Assembly: GCF_014174515.1 (NCBI RefSeq)
Contig: NZ_JACJUG010000001.1
Coordinates: forward strand, 290,697 to 354,696
Reading direction: 5' to 3'
Length of the DNA: 64,000 bases
Source of the DNA: Mitsuaria sp. WAJ17
Lineage (GTDB): Bacteria > Pseudomonadota > Gammaproteobacteria > Burkholderiales > Burkholderiaceae_C
The translations under genes were made by a program, and so were the position numbers. Below are positions 34,375 through 44,230 of the stretch, in pieces. The notes under the pieces were generated by a model. It was given only the letters and a program-made list of their open reading frames with translations, did not search any database and was not told the DNA's origin. Positions within the stretch are counted from its first letter, which is position 1; the number at the start of each line of letters is the position of its first letter.

Positions 34375-36159
34375 ATGACAAGGACCCCCACAAGAGCCCA
34401 CGCGGCCGCGGCCGTCGCCGCCTTGGCCCTGGCCGCCTGCGCCCTCTGGTCGCCCATGAAGCCCACGCCGGACAACGCCCCGCTGCCTGACGCGGTCGGC
34501 CCCCAGTCCGTCTATACCCTCGACCAGGGCTGGGACCAGTCCACGCGCATGTCCTACTGGTTCACCTCGCAGGGCTCGCAGATCGTCCCCTACCGCTGGT
34601 TCCTGGTGCTGGAGCAGGCCGGCAGCACCGAGCTGTTTCGCAGTGATGCCCACATCGAGCAGCTGGGCTACCTGCCTGCCGCGCCCGGTCCGGGCGTCTG
34701 GAATCCGGACGGCCTGCCCGTGGGCTTCACCAAGGCCAGCAGCAAGGGCCAGGACTGGATGGGCATGAGCTGCGCCGCCTGTCATACCGGCCAGATCAAC
34801 TACAAGGGCCGCGGCCTGCGCATCGACGGCGCTCCGGCCCTGTCGAGCTTCGATCGCTTCTATGCCGAGCTGGTGGCGGCCCTACAGGCCACGCAGGCGG
34901 ACGAGGCCAAGTTCCAGCGCTTTGCCACCGCCCTGGGCCAGACCAGCGCGCCCCAGCAGAAGGCCCTGCGCGAGGAGCTCGCACGCGAGGTGCGCGAGTC
35001 CGCGGCCCGCCTGGCCCTGAACAGGCCAACGCACGATCCGGGCTTTGCCCGCCTGGACGCCTTCGGCAACATCTTCAACCAGGTGCTGGTGACGGCGCTG
35101 GACCAGCCGGACAACGCGCGGCCGCCCAATGCACCGGTGTCCTATCCCTTCCTCTGGGACACCCCCCAACATGACAAGGTGCAGTGGAACGGCTCCGCCC
35201 CCAACGGCCCGCTGGGCCTGGGCGAGGTGACCCGCAATGTGGGCGAGGTGCTGGGCGTCTTCGGTCACCTGCGCATCGAGGACTGCAAGCCCCTGGGCTG
35301 CAGCTATCCCAGCACCGTGGACATCGTCGCCCTGGGCCACCTGGAGGGCTGGCTGCGCAGCCTGTGGTCGCCGCAATGGGACGAGAAGGTGCTGGGCCCG
35401 CTGGACCGCGCCCTGGCCAGCAAGGGCGAGGCGATCTACGGTCAGCAGTGCGCGCAATGCCACCTGCCCATCGAGCGCACCAACCCCTTCCGCCGGATCA
35501 CCGCGCAGATGCATGACGTCGGCACCGACTCCGCCATGGCCACCGCCGTCGCCATGCGCAAAGCGTTGACCGGTCGGCTCAAGGGCACGCCCGTCATCAC
35601 CGACCTCCCGCACCGGTTTGGCGACGACGCGCAAGGTGCGACGATCGTGGTCCAGGGGGCGACCGGCGTGATGCTCAGCACCCGCGAGGCCCGGATGGCC
35701 ACGCTGCGGGCGTTGATCATCCAGTACGAGGCCCAATTGGCCGACGAGCTGCGCGGCGCTGGCCAGTTCAAGGCGCCGGCCGGCTGGACGCATGAGCGGC
35801 CCACGCAGGAGCTGCTCGACAAGGCGCTGGCAGCGCCCGCGCCGCGCGAGGACCCGCCGCCCAGCCTGGCCACCTACAAGGCGCGACCGCTCAACGGCAT
35901 CTGGGCCACGGCGCCCTATCTGCACAACGGCTCGGTGCCCAATCTCTGGGCCCTGCTGCAGCCGGTGGCCCAGCGGCCGGCACGATTCTTCGTCGGCAGC
36001 CGCGAGTTCGACCCGATGCGGGTCGGCCAGGTGAGCGAGCAGGGGCCCTCTGCCTTCGACACCAGCCTGCCCGGCAACTCCAACGGCGGCCACCTGGCTG
36101 GCACAACCCTGCCCGAGGCGGACAAGCGCGCCCTGCTGGAGTACCTCAAGACCCTGTGA
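34375..36159 (+). CDS. RoxA-like di-haem cytochrome c lipoprotein
   Basis: 594 residues with two haem c sites: CAACH (about residue 133) and CAQCH (about 359). The sequence around them (WNPDGLPVGFTKAS, CHTGQINYKGRGLRIDG, SFDRFYAELVAAL, YLHNGSVPNLWALL) matches the RoxA-like branch of the CcpA/MauG di-haem superfamily. That branch includes rubber oxygenases. A lipobox LAAC places the lipidated Cys at residue 22, so it is probably anchored in the periplasm, unlike secreted RoxA. The substrate is unknown; peroxidase and dioxygenase activity are both possible. It converges on a Crp-type regulator gene with a 14-base overlap. Confidence 0.82.
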   Translation: MTRTPTRAHAAAAVAALALAACALWSPMKPTPDNAPLPDAVGPQSVYTLDQGWDQSTRMSYWFTSQGSQIVPYRWFLVLEQAGSTELFRSDAHIEQLGYLPAAPGPGVWNPDGLPVGFTKASSKGQDWMGMSCAACHTGQINYKGRGLRIDGAPALSSFDRFYAELVAALQATQADEAKFQRFATALGQTSAPQQKALREELAREVRESAARLALNRPTHDPGFARLDAFGNIFNQVLVTALDQPDNARPPNAPVSYPFLWDTPQHDKVQWNGSAPNGPLGLGEVTRNVGEVLGVFGHLRIEDCKPLGCSYPSTVDIVALGHLEGWLRSLWSPQWDEKVLGPLDRALASKGEAIYGQQCAQCHLPIERTNPFRRITAQMHDVGTDSAMATAVAMRKALTGRLKGTPVITDLPHRFGDDAQGATIVVQGATGVMLSTREARMATLRALIIQYEAQLADELRGAGQFKAPAGWTHERPTQELLDKALAAPAPREDPPPSLATYKARPLNGIWATAPYLHNGSVPNLWALLQPVAQRPARFFVGSREFDPMRVGQVSEQGPSAFDTSLPGNSNGGHLAGTTLPEADKRALLEYLKTL

Positions 36160-36940
36160 GCGACGCCGCCGCCCCGGCGCCCGGCGTGGGTGGCCGCCAC
36201 AGGATGCGGCGGTAGGCCTGGCACAGCCGGCCTTCGCGCGCCTGCTGGCCCAGCCACTCGTTGACCGTCTGGCGCGAGACATTGGCCAGCGCCGCCAGCT
36301 CCGCCTGGCTGACGCGCAGCTGGCGCCAGCCGGGCTGGCCGGGCAGGTCCTCGCCGTGGGTCTGATCCAGCTGCTGTAGGCCCAGCATCAGCCGCTCGGC
36401 CGCCGTGGCATGGCGCGAGGCCGCCAGCAGGCCCAGCGTGCCGGCGAAGCGGCTGGCGAATTCCTGCATCAGGGCGCGCGCGAATCCGGGCAGCTCGTCC
36501 ATCAGGCGGGTGTAGGCGGCCGGGCCGATGGCGATCAGCACGCTGGGGCGCAGCGCCACCGCCTCGTAGCGCGAGGGCTGGCGGCAGACGAAGCCGGCCA
36601 GGCCGAAGAGGCGCGGCGGCCGCATGGCCTCCAGCACCGAGACCTGGCCGTCCAGGCCGCTGAAGCGTGCCTCGATCTCGCCTTGCACCACAGCATAGAA
36701 GGCCTGTGGCAACTGGCCCTGCAGCAGGACGGTCTGGCCCGTCTCAAGAGACTGCAGGCGCAGCAGCGGCGCCAGCGGCAGCCAGTGCGCGTCATCCAGA
36801 GGCAGGCCGGGTGCCAGGGTCTCGAGCACCGTCGTGAAGGCGGTCCGCAGGTCCACGCGGGTGCTCGCGCGGGCGCTCGGGCGTGGGCTTGGCCGCAGGG
36901 GGCGGCCGAGCGGCGTCTTGGGGGCCGGGGAGTCTGGCAT
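36146..36940 (-). CDS. Crp/Fnr-family transcriptional regulator
   Basis: 264 residues. After a basic, disordered N-terminus of about 30 residues comes a cyclic-nucleotide-binding fold (GQTVLLQGQLPQAFYAVVQGEIEARFSG) and then a winged helix (VSQAELAALANVSRQTVNEWL). No Fnr-type cysteine cluster is visible. The effector is unknown. ATG 36940 is chosen because the frame upstream has no homologous content. The tail overlaps the RoxA-like gene end by 14 bases. The 57-base gap to the divergent DUF2332 gene could hold its operator. Confidence 0.85.
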   Translation of the reverse strand: MPDSPAPKTPLGRPLRPSPRPSARASTRVDLRTAFTTVLETLAPGLPLDDAHWLPLAPLLRLQSLETGQTVLLQGQLPQAFYAVVQGEIEARFSGLDGQVSVLEAMRPPRLFGLAGFVCRQPSRYEAVALRPSVLIAIGPAAYTRLMDELPGFARALMQEFASRFAGTLGLLAASRHATAAERLMLGLQQLDQTHGEDLPGQPGWRQLRVSQAELAALANVSRQTVNEWLGQQAREGRLCQAYRRILWRPPTPGAGAAASLTGS

Positions 36941-36997
36941 GTGCAGATTGTCGGGTAGCCGACTATTCTGCGCGGGCTGTGCGCCTAAGCTAGATGC

Positions 36998-38167
36998 ATG
37001 ACTTTCCTGCCTGCTGCCGCGTCCTCCACCTTCGCAACGGTCCCGCCCGGGCGTGCGGACTGGGCCGCCCCCTTCCTGCGCTTCGCCGAGCAGGACTGCC
37101 CCGAGGATCCGCTCTATCAGGCTCTGTGCCGGGCGCTGGCGGCCCAGCCGGCCTTGCTGACGCTGATGGACGAAGCGCCGCCGGAGCAGGCCCGCCCCAA
37201 TCTCTACCTGGCGGCTGTGCACGCCCTGGTGATGGCGGCGCCGCAGTCGGCCCTGGCCGGTTATTTCCCGTCCGTGGGCGGCCAGCGGCTGCCTGACGAG
37301 GCCCTGGCAGGCGCGCTGGCCGGCTTCGTCGCCGTCCATGAAACGGCGCTGCGCGCTCTGCTGAGGCAGCGGGCCACCCAGACCAACGAGATCGGCCGAT
37401 GCGCTCTGCTGTGGCCCGCCCTGCAGCACCTGGCCCGGGCCGGCGGCCGCCAACGCCTGGCCCTGTTCGACTTCGGCTGCAGTGCCGGGCTCAACCTCGG
37501 CGTGGATGCCTATCGCTACCGTTTCCTCGGGGAGGACGGTCGAGCGGTCGAGGCTGGCGCGCTTGAGGACCTGGCCTCGCCCCAGATCAGCTGCCGCTGG
37601 CAGGGCATGCTGCCCGCGGCGCAGGCGGGCTTCGAGCTGGTCCGGCGCCAGGGCGTGGACCTGAGCCCGTTGCATGCCGCCGAGCCAGACGACGCCCGCT
37701 GGCTGCTGGCCTGTCTGTGGCCGCATGACCGTGAGCGTCGAGAGCGCCTGCAGTCCGCCCTCGCCGTGGCACGGGCGCGCGACTGGCCGGTGCAGGGTGC
37801 CGCAGACGGGCTGGCGCTGCTCGAGGCCTGGCTGGACGACCTGCCGCCTGACGTGCAACCCGTGCTGTTTCACAGCTGGGTGCTCTACTACTTCCAGGCC
37901 GCCGACCGCCACCGCTTCGGGCAGCGAGTCCAGCGGCTGATGGAGGAGCGGGGGCTGTGGTGGCTGTCGGCCGAATCCCTGGCCGACAGCGACTGGCCGG
38001 CCGATGCGGCCCTGCCGCCCCGGCCCGAAGGGGTGTCGGCGGGCAGCGCCACGCTGTGGCAATGGCGCCGGGCGGGGCAGGCGCCTCAGGCCCTGGCCTG
38101 GTCGCATCCGCACGGGCGCTTCGCGCACTGGCTGGCGTCGGGAGGCGCGAGCAAAGACGCGGCCTGA
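36998..38167 (+). CDS. DUF2332-family protein
   Basis: 389 residues of the DUF2332 family: PLYQALCRALAAQPALL, ETQTNEIGR-like TQTNEIGRCALLWPAL, and a glycine-rich FDFGCSAGLNLGVDAYRY that resembles the SAM-binding loop of methyltransferases. A later WVLYYF motif fits the same fold. The function is unknown; a methyltransferase-like role is only an inference. It diverges from the Crp-type regulator gene. About 210 gene-free bases follow before tyrB. Confidence 0.85.
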   Translation: MTFLPAAASSTFATVPPGRADWAAPFLRFAEQDCPEDPLYQALCRALAAQPALLTLMDEAPPEQARPNLYLAAVHALVMAAPQSALAGYFPSVGGQRLPDEALAGALAGFVAVHETALRALLRQRATQTNEIGRCALLWPALQHLARAGGRQRLALFDFGCSAGLNLGVDAYRYRFLGEDGRAVEAGALEDLASPQISCRWQGMLPAAQAGFELVRRQGVDLSPLHAAEPDDARWLLACLWPHDRERRERLQSALAVARARDWPVQGAADGLALLEAWLDDLPPDVQPVLFHSWVLYYFQAADRHRFGQRVQRLMEERGLWWLSAESLADSDWPADAALPPRPEGVSAGSATLWQWRRAGQAPQALAWSHPHGRFAHWLASGGASKDAA

Positions 38168-38381
38168 CGGGTGCCCTTCGGCACGCGAACAAGGCCGCTC
38201 CCCTGGCATAGACTCGCGCCCAGTGGCCCTGCGCGCGCACCCGGCGTGGGGCAAGCCTCCCCTCATCAGGGACGAAGGCGCCCGCCAGGGCCTGGCGGGC
38301 CTGGGCTGCCGGCCGCGAAGCCCGGCGCCAGGCCCCCGGCCGCATAATGGCAGGCTGTCTCAGACCCCGGAGTGATCTGTC

Positions 38382-39575
38382 ATGTTCCAACACGTTGACG
38401 CCTACGCTGGCGACCCCATCCTCAGCCTGAACGAAGCCTTCCAGAAGGATCCGCGGGCCGGCAAGATCAACCTGTCCATTGGCATTTACTTCGACAACGA
38501 CGGCCGCATCCCCATGATGGACTCGGTCCGCACGGCCGAGCTGGCGGTGGTCGAGTCCGCTGGTGCGCGCCCCTACCTGCCCATGGAAGGCCTGGCCGCC
38601 TTTCGCAGCGAGGTGCAGGCCCTGCTCTTCGGCCGCGACGCCGAGGTGCTGAAGGCCGGCCGCGTGGCCACCATCCAGAGCGTGGGCTCCAGCGGCGGCC
38701 TGAAGGTCGGCGCCGACTTCATCAAGCGCTACTTCCCCGAGAGCGCGATCTATGTCTCCGACCCCACCTGGGACAACCACCGCGCCGTCTTCGAGGGCTC
38801 GGGCATCGCGGTCAAGACCTATCCCTACTACGACCCGGTCAGCGGCGGCGTGCGCTTCAAGGAACTGCTGGAGGCCGTGCAGGCCATGCCCGCTAAGAGC
38901 GTGGTGCTGCTGCACGCCTGCTGCCACAACCCCACCGGGGTGGACCTGACCCCCACTCAGTGGGATACCCTGATCCCCCTGCTGAAGGCGCGCGATCTGC
39001 TGCCCTTCCTGGACATCGCCTACCAGGGCTACGGTGAAGGCCTGGAGCAGGATGCATTCGCCATCCGCGCCATGGCGGATGCCGGCCTGTGCTTCTTCGT
39101 GGCCAACAGCTTCTCCAAGAACATGAGCCTCTACGGCGAGCGCTGCGGCGGCCTGTCCGTCGTGTGCCCGGACGCCCAGCAGGCCAGCCACGTGCTGGGT
39201 CAGCTGAAGGCCACCATCCGCCGCAACTACTCCAACCCTCCGATGCACGGCGGTCAGCTGGTCGCCAAGGTGCTGGGCGACCCGGCCCTGCGCGCCCTGT
39301 GGGAAGGCGAGGTCGAGGAGATGCGCGAGCGCATCCTGGCCATGCGCAATGCCCTGCACCAGGTGCTGTCGGCCAAGCTGCCGGGCCGCAATTTTGACTA
39401 CTTCCTGCACCAGCGCGGCATGTTCAGCTACACGGGCCTCACGCCCGCGCAGGTGGACCGCCTGAAGGACGAGTTCGGCGTCTACCTCGTCCGCTCGGGC
39501 CGCATGTGCGTTGCCGGCCTCAACACCAAGAACGTGGAAGCCGTGGCCAATGCCATGGCCGCGGTGCTGGCGTGA
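38382..39575 (+). CDS. tyrB: Aromatic amino acid/aspartate aminotransferase
   Basis: 397 residues, class I PLP aminotransferase. The PLP lysine lies in [27 protein letters not shown], the [11 protein letters not shown] segment and the substrate-binding Arg near the C-terminus ([13 protein letters not shown]) match the TyrB/AspC group. It transaminates Tyr, Phe and Asp with 2-oxoglutarate in the cytoplasm. GGAG lies upstream of the ATG, and a CATAAT at 38343 could be its -10 box. The stop overlaps the GTG of the next gene (GTGA). Confidence 0.93.
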   Translation: MFQHVDAYAGDPILSLNEAFQKDPRAGKINLSIGIYFDNDGRIPMMDSVRTAELAVVESAGARPYLPMEGLAAFRSEVQALLFGRDAEVLKAGRVATIQSVGSSGGLKVGADFIKRYFPESAIYVSDPTWDNHRAVFEGSGIAVKTYPYYDPVSGGVRFKELLEAVQAMPAKSVVLLHACCHNPTGVDLTPTQWDTLIPLLKARDLLPFLDIAYQGYGEGLEQDAFAIRAMADAGLCFFVANSFSKNMSLYGERCGGLSVVCPDAQQASHVLGQLKATIRRNYSNPPMHGGQLVAKVLGDPALRALWEGEVEEMRERILAMRNALHQVLSAKLPGRNFDYFLHQRGMFSYTGLTPAQVDRLKDEFGVYLVRSGRMCVAGLNTKNVEAVANAMAAVLA

Positions 39576-40573
39576 GCCGGGCAGGCCGCATCGCCTGGGG
39601 CGCCTCGCTGGCGCTGCTGGCCTGCGGCCTGGTTTTTTCCATCGGCCCTCGCAACAGCGAGATCGCCTGGGAGCCCGCCCCCATGAAGCCCGTCCACCTG
39701 CCCGAGCAGTTGGACGCGCTGGAGGCCCAGCTGGCAGCGGGCGAGGCCCGCATCGCCGGCCTGACCCCACAGACCGAGAAGCACATCGTCTGGGGCGACA
39801 AGGGCCGCCTGCGCGCGCCCTGGGCCGTGGTCTACCTGCACGGCTTCTCCGCCACGCGCCAGGAAATGGCGCCCGTGCCCGAGCGCCTGGCCCAGGCCCT
39901 GGGCGGCAACACGTTCTACACCCGCCTGGCCGGCCACGGCCTGCCCGGCGAGGCCATGGGCCAGGCCAGCCTGGGCCAGTGGAAGGCCGACGCGCTGGAA
40001 GCCCTGCAGGTGGGCCAGCGCATCGGTGAGCGCGTGCTGGTGGTGGGCGCCTCCACCGGCGCCACCTTGGCTGCCTGGTTGGCCCAGCGCGAGGAAGCCA
40101 AGGATGTGGCCGGCTGGGTGCTCATCTCTCCCAACTTCGGGCCGCGCGATCCCAAGGCCGCCATCATCAACTGGCCCTGGGGTCGCAGCATCGCCCGCCT
40201 GGTACAGGGTGCCGAGTACCAGGAGACGCCCGCCAACGAGCGCAAGGCGCGCTTCTGGACCCACCGCTATCCCACCGAGGCCCTCTTTCCGATGATGGCC
40301 CTGGTCGAGCGTGTGCGTGGCAGCGAGCTGGGCAAGATCCAGGCGCCCACGCTGATGATGATGTCTCCGCGTGACACCGTGATCGACGTCACCGAGGTCC
40401 GCGCCGCCTTCGAGCGCATCGGCAGCCCGCGCAAGCAGCTGATCGAGGTTGATTACAGCGAATCGCCCGGGCAGCATGTGCTGGCCGGCGACATCGACGC
40501 CCCGCGTGCCGTGCAGCCCATGGTGGAGCAGATCCGCGAGTTCGTGGCCACCCAGGTCGAGCCTCGCCCCTGA
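39572..40573 (+). CDS. Alpha/beta hydrolase with N-terminal membrane anchor
   Basis: 333 residues from GTG 39572, which overlaps the tyrB stop by 4 bases and implies coupled translation. The N-terminus has one hydrophobic segment ([19 protein letters not shown]), so the enzyme is probably membrane-attached and faces the periplasm. Hydrolase marks are [13 protein letters not shown] (oxyanion region), the nucleophile Ser in [13 protein letters not shown], Asp in [10 protein letters not shown] and His in [10 protein letters not shown]. The substrate is unknown. Confidence 0.85.
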   Translation: MSRAGRIAWGASLALLACGLVFSIGPRNSEIAWEPAPMKPVHLPEQLDALEAQLAAGEARIAGLTPQTEKHIVWGDKGRLRAPWAVVYLHGFSATRQEMAPVPERLAQALGGNTFYTRLAGHGLPGEAMGQASLGQWKADALEALQVGQRIGERVLVVGASTGATLAAWLAQREEAKDVAGWVLISPNFGPRDPKAAIINWPWGRSIARLVQGAEYQETPANERKARFWTHRYPTEALFPMMALVERVRGSELGKIQAPTLMMMSPRDTVIDVTEVRAAFERIGSPRKQLIEVDYSESPGQHVLAGDIDAPRAVQPMVEQIREFVATQVEPRP

Positions 40574-40711
40574 TCCCAGCACCCTCGGTGCCCTGCCACT
40601 TCAACAGGTGACGGTCCCCTGAAACGGGGGGCTTCTGCGCCGCAGATGCGATGGCTTTCCCGCCTCCGACGGCGCACACTGGATCCACCACTGAAGCCGT
40701 AGAGGTGGACC

Positions 40712-40942
40712 ATGGCACAGCTGACCAAGCCCCGCGGGGCCGCACATCCCGAGACCGGCATGGCCCGCATGGCCGCGCTGGGACGCAGCGCGATGAATGC
40801 CATCGCCCGGCCTCTGAATATCGTCGGGAGCAGCAAGATCGACGGCCTGGAGGTCCAGGACTCGACGCTGGAGGAATGGGAACAGTGCCAGTCCCAGTTC
40901 GAGGACAAGTTCCGCCACGGCGTCTCTGACTACCTGCGCTGA
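40712..40942 (+). CDS. Small conserved-looking protein, 76 aa
   Basis: A short soluble protein with an acidic C-terminal half (SSKIDGLEVQDSTLEEWEQC, QSQFEDKFRHGVSDYLR). AGAGGTGG lies just before the ATG. Codon bias and the clean ribosome site argue that it is real. No domain is recognised. It sits alone between the tyrB-hydrolase pair and dacB. Confidence 0.6.
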   Translation: MAQLTKPRGAAHPETGMARMAALGRSAMNAIARPLNIVGSSKIDGLEVQDSTLEEWEQCQSQFEDKFRHGVSDYLR

Positions 40943-41020
40943 CACCCGGTTGCCGCCCGCCTGGCGCCGCCGTCCGGTCCCGTGCCGACCGGACGCCGCC
41001 CGGGCGCTACATTGCGGTCC

Positions 41021-42502
41021 ATGCACCGCAGCGCTTTCGCCTCACCCCTCCATCGTTCGCGCCAACTGACGCAGCTCGCCTGCTTGGCCCTGGCCTGCGC
41101 CGGGCTGATCGCCCCGGCCCGCGCCGCCAGCCGCCTGCCCGCTCCGGTGGCTGCCGCCCTGCAGCGCGCCGGCCTGCCGCCTGAATCCCTGGCCTTGCGC
41201 GCCTTTCCCCTGGACCGCCCCCAGGCCGGCTATGCCTGGCAGGCGGACCGGCCCATGGTGCCGGGCTCAGTGGCCAAGCTGCTGACCGCGGCGGTGGCCT
41301 TGGACCAACTGGGTCCCAGTGCGCGCGCGCGGACCGATCTGCTGAGTACGGGGACCGTGCGCGACGGCGTCCTGGAGACCCCGCTGTACCTGCGCGGCGG
41401 TGGTGATGGCGAGCTGGACAGCGCTGCCCTGTGGCAACTGCTGCGCGAATTGCGCCAGTCCGGTGTGCGCGAGCTGCGCGGCGGCTTGGTGCTGGACCGC
41501 AGCGGTTTCGTGCCCGAGCGCGAGGACCTGCAGACCCCCGACTTCGACGACACGCCCAGCTTCCCCTACAACGTCGTGCCCGATGCTCTGCTGCTGGAGG
41601 GCGGCGTGCAGCTGCTGGAGCTTTCCAGCGGCACCGTGGGCCCGGTTCAGGCGCGCCTGCCGGCCTGGCCCGAGCTGCAGGTCGATACCAGCGGCCTGAG
41701 CCTGGCCGAGGCGCCCTGCCGGCACTGGGACGTGCTGCCCCTGCAGCCGCGCTTCGAGCCCGGCCAGGGCGGCACGCCGCCGCGCCTGCTGCTCAGTGGC
41801 CGCTTCCCGGTGGAGTGCCGGGTGAGCCAGGCTTTGCAGCTGCTGGACCGCCAGTGGCTGCTGGGCGAGACGGTGCGCCAGCTGTGGCTGTCGCTGGGCG
41901 GCACGATCAGCGGCGAGCTGCGCAGCGGGCGCGCTCCCGCCGAGGCCCGCGTGCTGCAGACCCGCTGGGGTCGGCCGCTGGCCGAGGTGCTGCGCGGGGC
42001 TCTCAAACGCTCCGACAACGTGCAGCTGCGCTTGGTCTATCTGCGCCTGGGCCAGCAGGCCGCCACTGACGCCGCCCTGCCCACGCGCGAGCGTGCCGCG
42101 CAGGCCGTACAGCGCTGGCTGTCCGAGCAGGGGATCGAGGCTCCCGAGCTGGTGCCCGACAACGGCGCCGGCCTCTCGCGCAGCGAGCGTATGAGCGCCG
42201 AGACCCTGGCCGCCGTGATCCGACAGGCCGCTCAGGGCCGCCATGCGCCGGACTGGCTGGCCGGACTGCCGCTGGCCGGCGTCGATGGCACCCTGTCCCG
42301 GCGCTTCCAGGGCTCGCAGGCCCAGGGGCGGGCGCGGCTCAAGACGGGCACGCTGCACAATGTCGCGGCCCTGGCCGGCCTGGTGAAGGACCGCCGCGGA
42401 CGGCCCTGGGTGCTGGTGCTGATGCTCAATGACGAGTCGGCCCTCTGGGTGGGCCGCCCAGCCCTGGATCGCATCGTGGACTGGCTGGCGGGCCAGTCCT
42501 GA
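41021..42502 (+). CDS. dacB: D-alanyl-D-alanine carboxypeptidase/endopeptidase (PBP4, S13)
   Basis: 493 residues with a signal peptide (LTQLACLALACAGLIAPARA). The three penicillin-binding motifs are present: SVAK (SxxK; catalytic Ser, in PGSVAKLLTAAVALDQLG), SDN (SxN) and KTG (in RLKTGTLHNVAALAG). It trims or cleaves peptidoglycan cross-links in the periplasm. ATG 41021 gives the signal peptide its normal position; an earlier frame starts at 40982. A solute-binding gene follows 35 bases later. Confidence 0.93.
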   Translation: MHRSAFASPLHRSRQLTQLACLALACAGLIAPARAASRLPAPVAAALQRAGLPPESLALRAFPLDRPQAGYAWQADRPMVPGSVAKLLTAAVALDQLGPSARARTDLLSTGTVRDGVLETPLYLRGGGDGELDSAALWQLLRELRQSGVRELRGGLVLDRSGFVPEREDLQTPDFDDTPSFPYNVVPDALLLEGGVQLLELSSGTVGPVQARLPAWPELQVDTSGLSLAEAPCRHWDVLPLQPRFEPGQGGTPPRLLLSGRFPVECRVSQALQLLDRQWLLGETVRQLWLSLGGTISGELRSGRAPAEARVLQTRWGRPLAEVLRGALKRSDNVQLRLVYLRLGQQAATDAALPTRERAAQAVQRWLSEQGIEAPELVPDNGAGLSRSERMSAETLAAVIRQAAQGRHAPDWLAGLPLAGVDGTLSRRFQGSQAQGRARLKTGTLHNVAALAGLVKDRRGRPWVLVLMLNDESALWVGRPALDRIVDWLAGQS

Positions 42503-42537
42503 TCCGGCCGCCTCCCTGCCGGCGTTATGCTGCCCGC

Positions 42538-43335
42538 ATGAAGCCCCTGCACCTGACCCTGTGCCTGAGCCTGAATCTGAACCTGTTGCTGGGCCTGCAG
42601 CCCGCTGTGGCCGCGCCCCCGCCGGTGCTGCATTTCGGGACGGAGGCCTTCCCGCCTTATGTGATTGACCGCCAGGGGCGGGCCACCGGCCCCATGGTGG
42701 AGGTGCTGCGGGCTACCTGCGAGCGCCTGGGCTGGCGTTGCGAGCTGTCCCTGCTGCCCTGGCGCCGTGCGCTGGCCGACGCCGAGGCCGGCCGCCTGGA
42801 CGGTCTCTTCCCCCTGCTGCAGACGCCCGAGCGCGAGCGGCTCTTCTACTTCAGCAGCCCGGTGCTGAACGCCCGCTACGCCCTGTTCAGCCGCAGCGGC
42901 CAGAGCTACCGCTACGAAGGGCCGGCCAGCCTGGAGGGCCATGAGCTGGCCGTCTATGGCCCTTCGGGCTCGTCCATGGCGCTCAACGAGCTGCTGCAGG
43001 ACGGCCCCGGCGTGTCGGTGCATGTGGAGCCCGACAACGCCACCGTGCTGCGCAAGCTGGTCCACGGCCGCTATGGCGAGCAGGGCCTGGCCTTCATCAA
43101 CGAGAGCGTGGCGCTGTGGCTGCTCAAGCAGGAGCAGCTGCAGGGCCTGCAGATGGCCGGCGTGGCCCGCGAGATCAGCTACGGCTTCGGCCTCCTCAAG
43201 GCCCGGCTCACGGAGGCCGACTTCCAGCGCTTCGACGAGGCCCTGCAGGCCAACTGCCGCAACGGGCGCAATGCCGCTCTGATCCGCCCCTACGCCTTGC
43301 CGGCCTCGGCCTGTGTGGTGCGCATGCCGCGTTGA
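42538..43335 (+). CDS. Solute-binding protein family 3-like, copy A of tandem pair
   Basis: 265 residues, signal peptide LNLNLLLGLQPAVAA. Family 3 binding fold: FGTEAFPPYVIDRQGRATGP, GPMVEVLRATCERLGWRCEL, LPWRRALADAEAGRLDGLFP. It is homologous along its whole length to the next gene, so the two arose by tandem duplication. No permease is nearby. Such orphan binding proteins can act as sensors or scavengers; the ligand is unknown. Confidence 0.85.
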   Translation: MKPLHLTLCLSLNLNLLLGLQPAVAAPPPVLHFGTEAFPPYVIDRQGRATGPMVEVLRATCERLGWRCELSLLPWRRALADAEAGRLDGLFPLLQTPERERLFYFSSPVLNARYALFSRSGQSYRYEGPASLEGHELAVYGPSGSSMALNELLQDGPGVSVHVEPDNATVLRKLVHGRYGEQGLAFINESVALWLLKQEQLQGLQMAGVAREISYGFGLLKARLTEADFQRFDEALQANCRNGRNAALIRPYALPASACVVRMPR

Positions 43336-43416
43336 CAACCCCCACCGGGTCTGGCCGGCAGGATGCGCGTCCCGCAGGCCCTATGCTTGCGGTCTCATCC
43401 CGGGAGACAGTACCTC

Positions 43417-44220
43417 ATGCCCCTGATGCCGCGGCTCGCCACCGACAGCCTCCCCGGCCGCCCTGTCGTGCTGAGCCTGCTGTGCGCAGGGGCGGTGGCC
43501 CTGCCGGCCGCCGCCGCGCCGGCGCCCTGGCGCCTCTTTCTGACCGAGCCCTTTCCGCCCTACACCTACGAGCGTGCCGGCAGGCCGGCCGGCCCCATGG
43601 TGGACGTGCTGGACAAGGCTTGCGAGCAACTGGGCTGGCGCTGCGAGGTCCGGGTGATGCCCTGGCGCCGCGCCCTGGCCCTGGCGGAGCAGGGCGAGGC
43701 CCACGGCCTGTTCGCTGTGGCCGACGCGCCGGAGCGGCGCAGGTATTTCGCGCTCTCGTCGGCCGTGCTGCAGGCCCGCTATACGCTGTTCGGCCGCCAG
43801 GGCGAGAGCCTGCAGTACAAGGGCCCCGCCTCGCTGGAGGGCCGCACGGTGGCTGCCTACGGGCCCTCCGGCACCTCGCTGACGCTGGCGGAACTGGCCC
43901 GGGGTCAGCAGTTCCAATCCCAAATCGAGCCCGACAACCTCACCGTGCTGCGCATGCTGCACGCGGGCCGCTACGGCCCGCAAGGGGTGGTGCTGATGAA
44001 CGAGGCCGTGGCCCTGTGGCTCACCGCCCAGAACGAGATGCCGCCCCTGCAGGCCGTGGGCACGGTCAAGCAGATCGGCTACCACTTCGGCCTGAGCCGC
44101 CAGCGCCTGAGCGTGGCCGACCAGCAGCGCTTCCAGCGCAGTCTGCAGCAGCTGTGCCGCAGCGGGCGCATGGCCGAGCTGCTGCAGCCCTACGCCCTGC
44201 CTGCAGCGCCCTGCAACTGA
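43417..44220 (+). CDS. Solute-binding protein family 3-like, copy B of tandem pair
   Basis: 267 residues with a signal peptide ending in LPAAAA. FPPYTYERAGRPAGPMVDVL, CEQLGWRCEVRVMPWRRALA, and YGPSGTSLTLAEL match the upstream paralogue position by position. GGGAGA lies about 10 bases before ATG 43417; ATG 43426 is an alternative start. The two copies share the WRC and C-terminal Cys, which may form a disulfide. Paralogous with the gene at 9953 in a wider sense. Confidence 0.85.
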   Translation: MPLMPRLATDSLPGRPVVLSLLCAGAVALPAAAAPAPWRLFLTEPFPPYTYERAGRPAGPMVDVLDKACEQLGWRCEVRVMPWRRALALAEQGEAHGLFAVADAPERRRYFALSSAVLQARYTLFGRQGESLQYKGPASLEGRTVAAYGPSGTSLTLAELARGQQFQSQIEPDNLTVLRMLHAGRYGPQGVVLMNEAVALWLTAQNEMPPLQAVGTVKQIGYHFGLSRQRLSVADQQRFQRSLQQLCRSGRMAELLQPYALPAAPCN

Positions 44221-44230
44221 GCCCCTTCGA

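Noticed and set aside
38940..38955. Further copy of the 15-bp motif in tyrB
   Set aside because: Only 11 bases match, and they encode the conserved VDLTP of the enzyme family.
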